A stretch of DNA of 16,797 nucleotides from Pelagophyceae sp. CCMP2097 (taxonomy: Eukaryota > Sar > Pelagophyceae). This document shows positions 7,146 to 16,000 of this stretch, piece by piece. Each line of letters opens with the position of its first letter. The stretch's first letter is position 1. Under the pieces are notes generated by a model. The model worked only from the letters and a program-made list of their open reading frames with translations, was not told where the DNA came from and ran no database searches. The position numbers and the translations under genes were made by a program. The stretch lies in assembly GCA_026770575.1 (NCBI GenBank), contig MU657426.1, positions 14,305-31,101 of the forward strand, given 5' to 3'.

Positions 7146-8033
7146 GTGCCAGCAGAAGCTGGAGCAGCAGCGGCGCCTCTTCCGGACGCTCCACCTGGAG
7201 AGGCGCACGAGACGGTGGATGGCGCGGCCGACGGCTATGTGGTCGCCTCCCGCGTCGGCGGCGGGCGGCAGACCCGAGACGGCCTTTGCGCGGGGCAGAG
7301 ATGCACCGACGAGCGTAGGCGCATATCATGGCGCGTGGCTCTGTCGCTTCTTTTAGTGTGGCGCGTGTTTGGGGACGTGCGCAAGGTGCTGTTCGAGGCG
7401 AGGTGCGACGGCGACGCTCTACTCCCAGAGTGCGCCGGTCGCAACTTGCGCGCCGTCGATGTGTCCGAAATTTACGCCGCCGTTGGATGGACGGCGGTGG
7501 CGGTGGTGGAAATGGTGCTCAACGTGCGCACTGGCTCGATTGACGAATCGTTTTCGTTCGATTTGCGGCCGAGAGCGGCTTTCCGGAGGTACGCCAGAGG
7601 CGCTCTGGCATTGGACTTGTTAGTCTTGCCGCCGTGGGATCTTTACGTCTCGTTGATTCGGCAGCGCTCGAGGATCGCGAAGCACGTCTCCGGCGTGGCG
7701 AAGCAGCGAATGTTGCTGCAGTTTGGGAATGCACATGTTCATCGAACGTTGACGTTCTGGAAGAACTTGCTGTTCCCAGACACGAATACCGTCTCTTTGG
7801 AAGAATGGTTCGTCTCCGCGACGGCGGACTTTGAGCGCGAGGTGGACTTGCGCGGCTTGGCGTTGAAGAGGTGGTGGCGGAATCTGCCGCCTGTAAGAGA
7901 CACGCTGCGGTTTATTAAGGGCATGAAACACGCTCAACTACTTCTAGACGAGGACCCGCCCTTTGGCACGGCCTGGCTCTGCGGCCAAGCGGCAGACGTC
8001 TGGCTCGGCGTCGGGCTCGAGAGGTTCGTTTGA
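7146..8033 (+). CDS. Membrane protein resembling S1-S3 of a voltage-gated or CNG-type channel (partial)
   Basis: The frame runs from 7146 (directly after TATAG, a possible splice acceptor; the first codon is GTG) to TGA at 8031-8033. Residues about 60-80 (ISWRVALSLLLVWRVFGDV) and 104-125 (VDVSEIYAAVGWTAVAVVEM) look like two membrane helices. They are followed by VLNVRTGSIDESFSFDL and FRRYARGALALDLLVLPPWD. In EAG/CNG-family channels S2 is followed by 'nFrTGyvd.G.lv.d...i..rYl..wF..Dl.s.lP.d' into S3, and this sequence follows that pattern well. No Arg-rich S4, pore signature or cyclic-nucleotide domain is visible, and no Met start exists for the N-terminal part. I read it as one exon of a longer or decayed gene. 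The C-terminal third (EEWFVSATADFEREVDLRGL) matches nothing I know. Confidence 0.45.
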   Translation: MPAEAGAAAAPLPDAPPGEAHETVDGAADGYVVASRVGGGRQTRDGLCAGQRCTDERRRISWRVALSLLLVWRVFGDVRKVLFEARCDGDALLPECAGRNLRAVDVSEIYAAVGWTAVAVVEMVLNVRTGSIDESFSFDLRPRAAFRRYARGALALDLLVLPPWDLYVSLIRQRSRIAKHVSGVAKQRMLLQFGNAHVHRTLTFWKNLLFPDTNTVSLEEWFVSATADFEREVDLRGLALKRWWRNLPPVRDTLRFIKGMKHAQLLLDEDPPFGTAWLCGQAADVWLGVGLERFV

Positions 8034-8087
8034 CGAAATCGCCCTTGGACTCGACGGGCATGCCCCTTTGGGGCAGCCCCACCCAGG

Positions 8088-8330
8088 GTGGATTTTCAAG
8101 GAGCAACCGCCCCGCCCGCGCCGCACGCCTTTGTTAGGTACGCCAACTTTGTGCGGGCGCTACCGCGGCTGGCGGACGCCGTCTTCGAAGTCGCGGTCAT
8201 CCGTGCCGCTTTGTACTCGCTCCTGACATCGGTCAAAGCCATTTCCGTCTTGGCTTCCGTCCTCCGCGCCCAGCGCGAGCGCAAGGCTTTGCTTGCCGCT
8301 TTAAAAGGCAGAGCCGCGCGGAGGATTACA
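8088..8330 (+). CDS. Possible second exon of the channel-like gene
   Basis: Following a candidate acceptor (GATTTTCAAG ending at 8100), the frame encodes PHAFVRYANFVRALPRLADA, VFEVAVIRAALYSLLTSVKA and ISVLASVLRAQRERKALL. It is hydrophobic with regularly spaced Arg and could be an S4-S5-like segment in sense with 7146-8033, joined by an intron of roughly 75-80 nt (donor GTTCGT near 8022). Downstream of about 8330 the frame runs into repeat DNA. Weak evidence: consistent hydrophobicity and position only. Confidence 0.3.
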
Positions 8331-8404
8331 TCTTGCCTCCGTGAACAAAGGCCGCGTCAATCTGGAAAGAGGGAAAGTATATCAGACGGCGGGTTGCCTG
8401 TCAA

Positions 8405-8560
8405 ACCCAAATGGTATCGGGTTTGTCGAACCCCGTCTTCGAAGGCTCAAGGGCCAACCCCGCTCAAAGACGGGCAAGGCCAAAACGAGGAGAATCCAGC
8501 AAACCCGACGCGTGGGTTGAACAGGGCGAACCCGGCGCTGCTCCCATCTCCGGCTATTCG
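8405..8560 (+). repeat. Dispersed direct repeat, left copy
   Basis: This stretch resembles 9385-9545 in the same orientation. Shared ordered words are CGGGTTTGTC, CCCGTCTTCGA, CAAGACGGG or equivalents, GGCCAAAACG, GACGCG.GGGTT, and GCTCCC.TC at the end. The two copies are about 980 bp apart and bracket the GAGACGG array and other tandem repeats. No protein was recognised. Confidence 0.6.
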
Positions 8561-8830
8561 AGACGGCCCCTCGAGACGGCCCCTGGAGACGAACCCTCGA
8601 GACAGCCCTTTGAGACGGCCATTCGAAACGACTTGTTGAGACGGCGCTTCGAGACGACCCCTCGAGGCGGCTCCTTTCGACGACCATCCGAAACGGCGCC
8701 TTTGAGACGGCTCCTGGAGATGGCCATTCGAGACGGTGCCTTTAGACGGCCCCTGGAGACGACCCCTCGTGACGGCCCTTTCGATGGCCATTCGAAACGA
8801 CTTCTTGAGACGGCCCCTCGAAAGGCTCGG
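8555..8830 (+). repeat. Degenerate GAGACGG array
   Basis: About 18 imperfect units with the core CGAGACGGCCCCT or GAGACG.CC.TT, of variable length (about 14-18 bp). The core is the reverse complement of the CCGTCTC core of the array at 15235-15740, so the two arrays are related in sequence. Confidence 0.75.
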
Positions 8831-9019
8831 ACGGTCGCTAGGGCGGTCGCTTGGGCAGTTCCTTTGGACAGTTCCTTTGAGGGTCCCTCGACGGGCCCTC
8901 TGTGACGGTCGCTTTGATTGGCGGCCCCTCGAATGTCCCTTGGACGGTCACTCGGCTGTCGGCCCCTCGACTGCGGCCCATTTGTGACGTCCCCTGGACG
9001 GGCCTTCAGAATGTCGCTC

Positions 9020-9079
9020 GGACGGGCCCTCGGACGGGCCCTCGGACGGGCCCTCGGACGGGCCCTCGGACGGGCCCTC
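9020..9079 (+). repeat. 12-bp perfect tandem repeat, 5 units
   Basis: Five exact copies of GGACGGGCCCTC, flanked left (8820-9019) by looser versions of the same unit (ACGGTC/ACGGGCC words). The perfection suggests recent array expansion. Confidence 0.95.
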
Positions 9080-9157
9080 GGAGTCGCCGCAGCGGCCCGG
9101 TCTTTTTGCAAGGGACCCTGCGTGGGGGCTTGAGAGGGGCCTTGAACACTACCTCAC

Positions 9158-9312
9158 AAGTGACCGCGCAGAGGCCGGGCAAGTGGCCGCGAAAGAGGCC
9201 TTGCAGCGGCCGTCCGGAGGGCTCTTCACGGGCCCTTGAAAGAGGCCGCACAAGAGGCTTTGTAAGTGACCGTGCAGAGGCCGGGCAAGTAGCCGCGGAA
9301 GAAGCCTTACAG
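9158..9312 (+). repeat. About 106-bp tandem duplication
   Basis: 9158-9206 and 9264-9312 are near-identical. Both begin AAGTGACCG.GCAGAGGCCG, continue GGCAAGT.GCCGCG and end GCCTT.CAG, with an offset of 106 bp. Confidence 0.85.
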
Positions 9313-9384
9313 GGGCCCGTACTGTCGAACAACCGGTGGCGGGAGCAAGGACGGTGTTTTCGTTTTTTAAAATTTGTGCCGAAC

Positions 9385-9545
9385 CTAAAGGGTCGCGGGT
9401 TTGTCAAACGACCCGTCTTCGAGAGGTCGGGTTCGGGTTCCACGGCCAGACCCACTTCAAGACGGGTTGGCCAAAACGCGAGAAGCGGCAAACGCGACGC
9501 GCGGGTCTTCAGGGCAAACCCGCCCCTGCTCCCGATCCTTTCGAG
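9385..9545 (+). repeat. Dispersed direct repeat, right copy
   Basis: The partner of 8405-8560. It follows a short AT-rich tract (about 9357-9375), unlike the left copy. Confidence 0.6.
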
Positions 9546-9790
9546 GCAAACGTAGAGACTGCATGCCACAAAGGCCGACGTTCCACCGTCTCTAGGCGTG
9601 CGCGCGTCTCGCGGCCGGCTTTTCGGCCACGAGAGGTCCTTCTCGACCGCTTTCTCGACCCCAAGGCCGTCGCTCCAAGCCAACGACCCTCCGAGCGCAT
9701 CTTTAGCGGGCCCGCCGCTACGGCCGTCAAAGTCCGAGCCCGGGGCCTTCGGGCGCGTGTATGTGGGGCGGCGGTTGGCATCTTTTACTG

Positions 9791-9895
9791 ATTTGGACAT
9801 GGACGGGGGGATCACGTTCTGACAAATCGTAACTGACCTCTCGCGGTCCCTGTTTTTCACCGACCTTTTGGACATGGACGGGGGGATCGCGTTCT
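9791..9895 (+). repeat. Pair of 27-bp direct repeats
   Basis: TTTGGACATGGACGGGGGGATC followed by (A/G)CGTTCTG occurs at about 9790-9820 and again at about 9867-9897, offset 77 bp, with one mismatch. The sequence between is unrelated. Together with 9550-9790, where I see no gene, this is repeat-type intergenic DNA. Confidence 0.85.
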
Positions 9896-9966
9896 GGGAT
9901 CAAGTTCTAACGCACCCTGCTATCACACGCCGATGGAATCCGTCTCGGTGGCATCATGTATCGGAC

Positions 9967-10339
9967 CTGAGTCGTCGCGTAGGTGTTAGGGTCGTAGGGT
10001 CCAGCCTACCCTACGTAGGGTCGTAGGGCCCTACGTAGGGTCCCGCGTAGGGTACCGTGAGACGACGGGGTTACAGCCGGCGTTCCCGGGCCGCTCAACC
10101 TTGAGCCAGGATCCACGTCGGGGTCCTTGTTAGCACCACTTAGGCGCCGTCCGGGGAGCTCGGCGTCGACGGCCTCGGGCTCGGAGGCCCGTCGTCTTCG
10201 TCTTCGTCGGATGGCCCGCCTAGCCTTGGTGTCGCCCAAATCCCACAAAGCCTTCCGTATGGGACCCTACGGGCCGCGTAGGGTCCAGCCTACCCTACGT
10301 AGGGTAGGGCCCTACGTAGGGTCCTACGCGAAGACTCAG
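9967..10339. mobile_element. MITE-like non-autonomous DNA transposon, 373 bp, with TIRs and 8-bp TSD
   Basis: Terminal inverted repeats of 17 bp lie at 9967-9983 (CTGAGTCGTCGCGTAGG) and 10323-10339 (CCTACGCGAAGACTCAG), with one mismatch. They are flanked by a perfect 8-bp direct repeat, TATCGGAC, at 9959-9966 and 10340-10347: a target-site duplication. Just inside each end are copies of a subterminal module containing TCCAGCCTACCCTACGTAGG and the palindrome CCCTACGTAGGG (9997-10050 and 10276-10323). The interior (about 10055-10250) is unique GC-rich DNA with no transposase. An 8-bp TSD is typical of hAT and a few other cut-and-paste superfamilies. The family assignment is inference; the TIR-TSD structure is seen directly. 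Confidence 0.8.
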
Positions 10340-10484
10340 TATCGGACCTCGCCGGACTTTATGGGGCATCAATTCGGAAACGGACCTCATGGACCTCTTG
10401 GACGGTGTTTTTCAGTGCGAGCCTGATTTGCCCTCGTTTGCCCCGAAGGAGTCGTATTAGAGCGCCCCGGATTGGGACCCCACT
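10340..10484. other. No assigned gene; short protein-like frame
   Basis: After the transposon a plus frame reads ETDLMDLLDGVFQCEPDLPS before a TAG at about 10458. It has coding-like composition but is too short to identify. Confidence 0.25.
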
Positions 10485-10544
10485 CGACTCTACGGAGATA
10501 CATTTCCTGCCATACGACTCTACGGAGATACGATTCCTGGGGGC
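10485..10544 (+). repeat. 30-bp tandem duplication
   Basis: Units 10485-10514 and 10515-10544 share CGACTCTACGGAGATAC followed by .ATTCCTG (one or two differences). Confidence 0.85.
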
Positions 10545-12024
10545 ACTTGGGCGCTCCTCGCCGACCTTTGATGACGCGACTCGACCTTTGCGACTGCGGC
10601 GTGGCTCGGGCTGGCGGTGAACTTTGCGGCTCAGGGCATTGTCGCACGGGGAGCGCCATGGTGTCCTTCGCGTAGGCTTTTTTGGAACCTGGTCCCTCGG
10701 GACTCAGGCTGGACATGGTGTGATTTTTTATTCCATTCCATTACTACCTCAGAGAGGCTTCCAACTTCCAAGGTCAAAAACCCAAAGGGCCACTCCGTAT
10801 GCGCCTTGTTGGGTCGATGAGACTCGAAATGGCTCGAACGGCCCTGTAGATGAAAATGGCCCATTTCGACAGTCGCCCGACGCGTCGCGCAAAATCGTTA
10901 TCCACTGTCGCCCCAAAACAAGAGCATCCTCGACCCCGGCGGCCCGCGTCGGTTCGCCTTCCCAAAAAGGCCGCCCAAAGGCGCGGATCCGACGGCGTAA
11001 GGACGTGTCCGACGGCGTAAGGACGTGCGCCATCCGTCGCGTGTACGGCCAGCTGAGCGTCATAAAAATCACAGCACACCCGCGGAGCCGCCGTCTCGGC
11101 GCGGCGATTCGAAACGGCGGCGGCAGAAGCGCCGAACGTCGCCATCAAAGCCACGGCCGCGTTTACTGCATCGGGCCTTGAGCATGCGTGGTAAAGTCGA
11201 GAGTCCCTCGTTTAAGGCGAATAATCGTACCGCGTCCGCCCGTGTCGTCAGCAACGCGCGGGCGCAGGCCGTACACGGTCCGTACAGAGGCCACCCGATC
11301 AGTTTGCCCGGATAAGCCGCAAGACGCTGTCTGCGGCGTCGCATTGTCATCGGCGCGGCGGAGGCTGCACCATCTTCGGCGCGGCAGGAGGACAGGTTTT
11401 GCCCGTAGCCCGCGGGCCGGGATCGACGCGTTTCCGCCAACCCACCGGGTTGCGGGTCTGGCCACGGAACCCGCCGACCCGCGGGTCTGGCCGTGGCCCC
11501 GACCCGCGGCCCGGTGGGCGCGGCGAAGGTGAAACCCGCTGAGAACCCAACACGGGTTCTGCTCTATAATTCCACCGACGAACATGCTGTGCACGCCGAC
11601 TTGCCGACGCGGCGGCCTCGACGGCCGTGGAGACTGATGGACGGCGCCTGTGAGGGAAAACTCGACAACTGGGTCTCTCGGAAGCACGGATCATCCGACT
11701 TTTGTGGCCCTTCTAGCTCACCACGGACGAGCATGTTGTGCACGATGGCTCGATGCACACTCAGGCATCATTGCCCACCGCACAGGCCACAGAAGCATCG
11801 TCCAAAGACCCGCCGGAACGTCCACGCACGGCACTCTGCCGCAGCGCAGCGCAGCGACCCGACGCACGATGGTCCATCCATCCTTCCCTCCGACAGGCGC
11901 CGGCGCCGCACCCGAAGGCCGTCGAAAGCGTCGGGTGCCGAAAGAACACGGCGTCGCACCGGGTTTCTCCACTCGGGTTTCCTCTATTCGCTTGTATCAT
12001 TGGGCTTCGGGCCGCGGTCGCGAG
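10545..12024. other. Long region without a recognisable gene
   Basis: Nearly 1.5 kb in which frames on both strands are short, Arg/Pro-rich and mutually overlapping. It holds a 20-bp perfect tandem duplication (10988-11007 and 11008-11027, unit TCCGACGGCGTAAGGACGTG). It also holds a GACCCGCGGGTC-rich stretch at 11415-11560 similar in wording to the dispersed repeat at 12025. A diverged direct repeat around 11575-11596 and 11717-11738 shares GACGA.CATG.TGTGCACG. Confidence 0.5.
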
Positions 12025-12174
12025 CGGCGTCGACGTCACGGGCTGGCTCTTCGGAAAGGGGCTTTTAAGTACGGGAACGACCCGAACTCGACCTGGATTA
12101 TGCGTGTGTCGACCCGGCGACCGACCCGCGACCCGCGGGTCAGCCGGCCTGCCTTTCCGTGACTCGGCCTGGAG
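12025..12174 (-). repeat. Dispersed repeat, copy 2
   Basis: The reverse complement of this stretch matches 4680-4818 over its length, with small indels and substitutions. It ends at the same word (GTCGACGCCG) as copy 1, which suggests a real element boundary rather than chance GC-rich similarity. Confidence 0.7.
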
Positions 12175-12266
12175 ATTGGGATTGGTCGTTCGACCGACCC
12201 GCGACCCAAGGGGCTGGCACAAATGAGAACCCGGCCCGACCCGAAAACATCGTCCTGCTTGTCACA

Positions 12267-12337
12267 GTGTCTTAGTAAGGACCTACTAAGGTGAGTCTGT
12301 TTAAACTAGAACTCGTGTGTGTCTTAGTAAGGTGAGA
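12267..12337. repeat. 14-bp direct repeats just downstream of the polymerase stop
   Basis: GTGTCTTAGTAAGG occurs at 12267-12280 and 12319-12332, 52 bp apart, and GGTGAG follows near both. The region lies within 100 bp beyond the polymerase stop codon and is AT-richer, so it is probably its 3' untranslated region. Confidence 0.7.
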
Positions 12338-12358
12338 ATGGAGATTTTCAGTGTTTGA

Positions 12359-13048
12359 TTACTGTTTCGGGGCTCGGCAGACGGCACAGGCGAGGAAGGC
12401 GGATTGCGCGCCGGCGTGGCGGTACGTGCAGAGCGAGCAATGCCACTCGGCGTCGGAAAGAGGTGATGTCCTCGGAGGCTCGGACGACGTCGCAGGCTCT
12501 GCCCAAGTCCTCGGCGCCTTCGCCTTTGCCGCGGCGCGGTCTGCGGGCCTCTGCGCGGTAGCGTGCGCACTTCGAGCGCCTTTGGCCTGCGGCGCCGCCG
12601 CGTCGGCGATATTCGCGGGCCGCTTTCTTGTCGTCGACGGATTGGGCGGCTTCATCGTAGTCTGCGGCGGCAAACCCTCGGCCGGCGACGGCGCCGATGC
12701 GAGCGGCGCCGATGCGAGCGGCGCCGAATCGAGCGCGGCTGCGGGCGCAGCGAGGCGCGGCGCTGCGTTGAAAAGTTGCCCAATGTCACCGCACCGGAGC
12801 CCTCCGGACGCCGTCAAGCAGAGCATGGCCACGCTGCCCGGAGCCTTGAGCCAGCGCCGCAGCTTTGCGGAGACGAGGTCCGCAAAGGCGGCGTTTACTG
12901 CATGGAGAGGGTCGTTGTCACGGTCAAAGTCGGCCGCGGTCAAATCGTTTCGCGTCTCTTGAAAGACGAATTTTCGAACACCGTGCGGCACATCAAACGC
13001 CGCCGCCGTCTCGGAGCGCTGATGCAGGCGGCGCGCGGTCACGGTGAC
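12359..13048 (-). CDS. POLI: Polymerase last exon: little finger, PIP-like motif, Ala/Pro linker, zinc finger
   Basis: It is set to start after an ACAAAG acceptor (13049), encoding VTVTARRLHQRSETAAAFDV, the central strand of the little finger that grips DNA in the major groove. It ends that domain at WLKAPGSVAMLCLTAS. Next comes CGDIGQLF, a possible PCNA-interacting motif, then about 100 residues of Ala/Pro-rich linker with a basic patch (TRKRPAN). Last is a zinc finger EWHCSLCTYRHAG then FLACAVCRAPKQ before TAA (12359-12361). The same frame is open upstream to 13183 and reads GALEVRSVAGALLN, which fits the helix preceding this strand, so there may be one more exon piece at about 13110-13175 (acceptor TATAG at 13176). 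Confidence 0.75.
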   Translation of the reverse strand, partial: VTVTARRLHQRSETAAAFDVPHGVRKFVFQETRNDLTAADFDRDNDPLHAVNAAFADLVSAKLRRWLKAPGSVAMLCLTASGGLRCGDIGQLFNAAPRLAAPAAALDSAPLASAPLASAPSPAEGLPPQTTMKPPNPSTTRKRPANIADAAAPQAKGARSAHATAQRPADRAAAKAKAPRTWAEPATSSEPPRTSPLSDAEWHCSLCTYRHAGAQSAFLACAVCRAPKQ

Positions 13049-16000
13049 CTTTGTGAAGACGTTGCCAAAATATTGCTTTTGCCAAACAAGTCGCAACAAA
13101 AGTCCTCTACACAGCTTCCGGCTGTTCAGAAGCGCGCCCGCGACCGACCTCACCTCCAAAGCGCCGCCGGCGTGCCTATACATGATAGTGTGCCTCGTGA
13201 GAGGCTCTGCGAAGCACTGCGGAGCAGCCCGCGCGAATCACTTTGCAAGGGCCCGTGCAACGAGTCTGGACTGCTCAAAGTTCTGTGCGCGGGGCCTCGC
13301 AAGATCCTCCTCCGGGCCTCTCGCTCCTCGAAACGCCTCTTTCGGACCCCCGGCTCGACGGGATTCCCAGGAGAATAGGGGCCTCGCAAGGACCCGTGCC
13401 GGGGACCGTACAGGTTTCCATGGCCCGTGCGAGGGGGGTCGTCGGGGCCGCAGCCTTGCGAGGAGCCCTGCGAGCAGCCTTCCAGAAGGCCCTAGAAGAG
13501 GCATTGCAAGGGCGTACGATGGACCGCGCAAGGGCCCCGTGTGAGGGCCCGTGCAAGGATTCGGAACTGCTCAAGGAGCCGTGTGAGAGCCCGCGCGAGG
13601 GGACTCGCACAGGGAGTTTATCGAGAGCCTCCTCCGGGCCCCTCGCTGCTCGAAACACCTCTTGGAGCCACGACGGGGAAACGCCATTTCCAGAAGAGGG
13701 GCCTCGCAAGGACCCGTGGCCTTGAAAATACGTACGGGAGGGATTGCCTACGGCCCGTGCAAGGAGCCTTGCGAGGGACCTCGCGAGGGGCCGTCCAGAG
13801 GGGTCTTGGAACGGACCGCCCAGCTTTAGGGCCCGTGCAAGAAGCCCCGTGCGAGGGCCTTGCAGGGCATCCGAAGCAAGGGCCCGAACGAGGGGAGCGC
13901 ATGAGAGACCCGCCCTCTGATTGGACGAGGGGGCGTCAGAGGCCACAGGCCGCAAGAGGGCCCGTACTAAAGGCAATGCGAAGAGCTTTAAAGGCGTCCT
14001 GTAAGGGTCCCTTGCAATGAACCGTGCCTGGGGGCTTGCAAAGCCCGTGAAAAGAGGCCTTGCAAAGGACCGTACATTCGGCCTCGCGAGTGGCCGTCTC
14101 AGAGGCCTTGCAGGGGCCTGTCCCTCTGGGCGGTTCAAGGGCCCATGCGCGAGGGCCTCGGACGTCCCTTGGAGGCGCTCGACAAGACGCGCGCGCGTCT
14201 CTTTGACGCTCGGAAGACGCACTTTGGCCAAGTCCTTCTGTACCAATGTTCACTCACTCTGGCCACGTTTCTTCGAGACGACGCTCGGGGAAGACGCACT
14301 TTGGTCAAAATTCTTCGACGCTGGAAAACGTACTCTGGCCACGTCTCTTCAATGGAACACGACTTCGGGTCGCCTGTTTCCGAAACCGCGCGCGCGTCGC
14401 GGCCGTGGAGCGCCTAGTGAAACGCACGTCGCAAGGGAAGACGACCAAAGGCACAAAGCAACCCAAAATTTACTTTAAAAACAAAGCAACGCAAAATTTA
14501 CTTTAAAAAACAAAGCAACGCAAAGTCGACTCAAAAAACAAAGCAACGCAAAATTTACTCAAAAAAAAAGAAGCGAAACTGGCCTCACGGACGTGAAACT
14601 CGAGTTTATCCAGCTCAGCCACCGTCGCCAAGTCGATGACCTCGCCGCACGTCTCGCCGATTGGCAGCTCCTTTGCAGTGAAGAAATTTTCAAAGACAGG
14701 CCTCCATCTCGACGAAGTGGAGCTCCGTCCCACTCCCGGTATGCTCAGCCAAGGCTGCTTGCGCGAAAACGCCTCGGCTTCCTCTGAAAAGACGACGGTC
14801 TGGCCGTCTGGCTTATTTTTCGAGGCAGCAAACTTGGCAAGAAGCTTGTTCGCCGCGATACCGGCGGACATCGTCAGACCCGTCGCTTCGCGCACTGCCC
14901 TCCGAATCTCGACCGCCACGCAAGCGCCCGCCGAAAGGAGCGCGTCGCCGTAAATGCCGTCTTCACCGCACGCGCCGGCGGCGCCGTGCGCGCCCGCGCC
15001 GGCGGCGGTCGCGGCGTCGGCGACGTTGCGGCGCGCGTAGGCGGAAACGTCCACGTAAAACTCGTCAGAGCCAGAACGCTCGACGGGGCCTAATAGAGGC
15101 TGTCACCACTGCAGAAGAATCGACGGAGCTTTCGAAGAAGGGTGCCAACCGAAAGCCTCTGCCCAGGGCTCCTTTGCAAGCGCACTCTTTAAATTTCGAA
15201 AAAGGGCAAATGGCCACTTTCGCCGTCTTGCTAGCGTCGCTGCGGTCCGGGACCGTCGAAAGGGGCCGTCTCCGGGACCGTCGGCAGACCGCCGACGGAC
15301 CGACTCCGGACCGTCTCCGGGACCGTCTCCGGGACCGTCTCCGGGACCATCTCCGGGACCGTCTCCGAAGCCGTCTCCCGGCCCGTCTCCCGGCCGTAGA
15401 GGGGCCGTCCCCGAGACTGCCTCTGGGGCCTCCTCCGGAGCAGTCTCCGGGACGGTCGACGTATCTTCTCCGGGATCGCATTCGGGACCGTCTCCAGGAC
15501 CATCTCCGGCCTCTCCAGGACCGTCTTATGTCTCCGGCCCGTGGAGCGTCTTCTCCGGCCCCTGTCTCCGGCCCCGTCTGGACCAACACGGACCCCAAAC
15601 CAGTCTCGACCCCTGGGGACCGGCGCACTGGATCCCAAACCGTTTCTCTAGACCGTTTCTCTGGACCCGTCTCTGGACCCGTCTCTGGACCCGTCTCCGG
15701 ACCATCTCCTGACCGCAGAGGACCGTCTCCGGGCCCGTCCCCGGGCCCGTTTGCCTTTCAGTGGACGCGGGCGTCTACCAAAGGCCTTGAGGACGTCTCG
15801 AATAGCGCAGGATGCTTGTAAGAAGGGGAGGACGTCCTCGCCGTCCACCACCGTGGCAGCACCTCCGAGTACCTCGAGCGCCCTCGCCATCGAGCCGCAC
15901 TTCTTCCAGCTCGACTTGGTCCGAGCCTCGTACGCCCATCGGAAGGCGTAGTTGGCGGTCACAAGAAGCCTTTTCTGTTTTACGGCCAAAGGCGTCCCCG

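Noticed and set aside
8555..9079. CRISPR-like appearance of regularly repeated short units
   Set aside because: Units are contiguous or separated by a few bases, with no unique spacers of constant length, no palindromic repeat of 23-37 bp and no cas genes.
9985..10330. Telomere-like CCCTA/TAGGG words
   Set aside because: They occur as CCCTACGTAGGG palindromes inside a bounded transposon, not as a head-to-tail telomeric array.
12563..13378. A 271-codon plus frame opposite the polymerase last exon
   Set aside because: It is Arg-rich with no domains; the minus strand here has clear little-finger and zinc-finger motifs.
15174..15821. A 215-codon plus frame rich in DRLRDRLRD and GPVSGPVSGP
   Set aside because: It only reads the minisatellite inside a polymerase intron whose splice sites join the flanking exons in frame.
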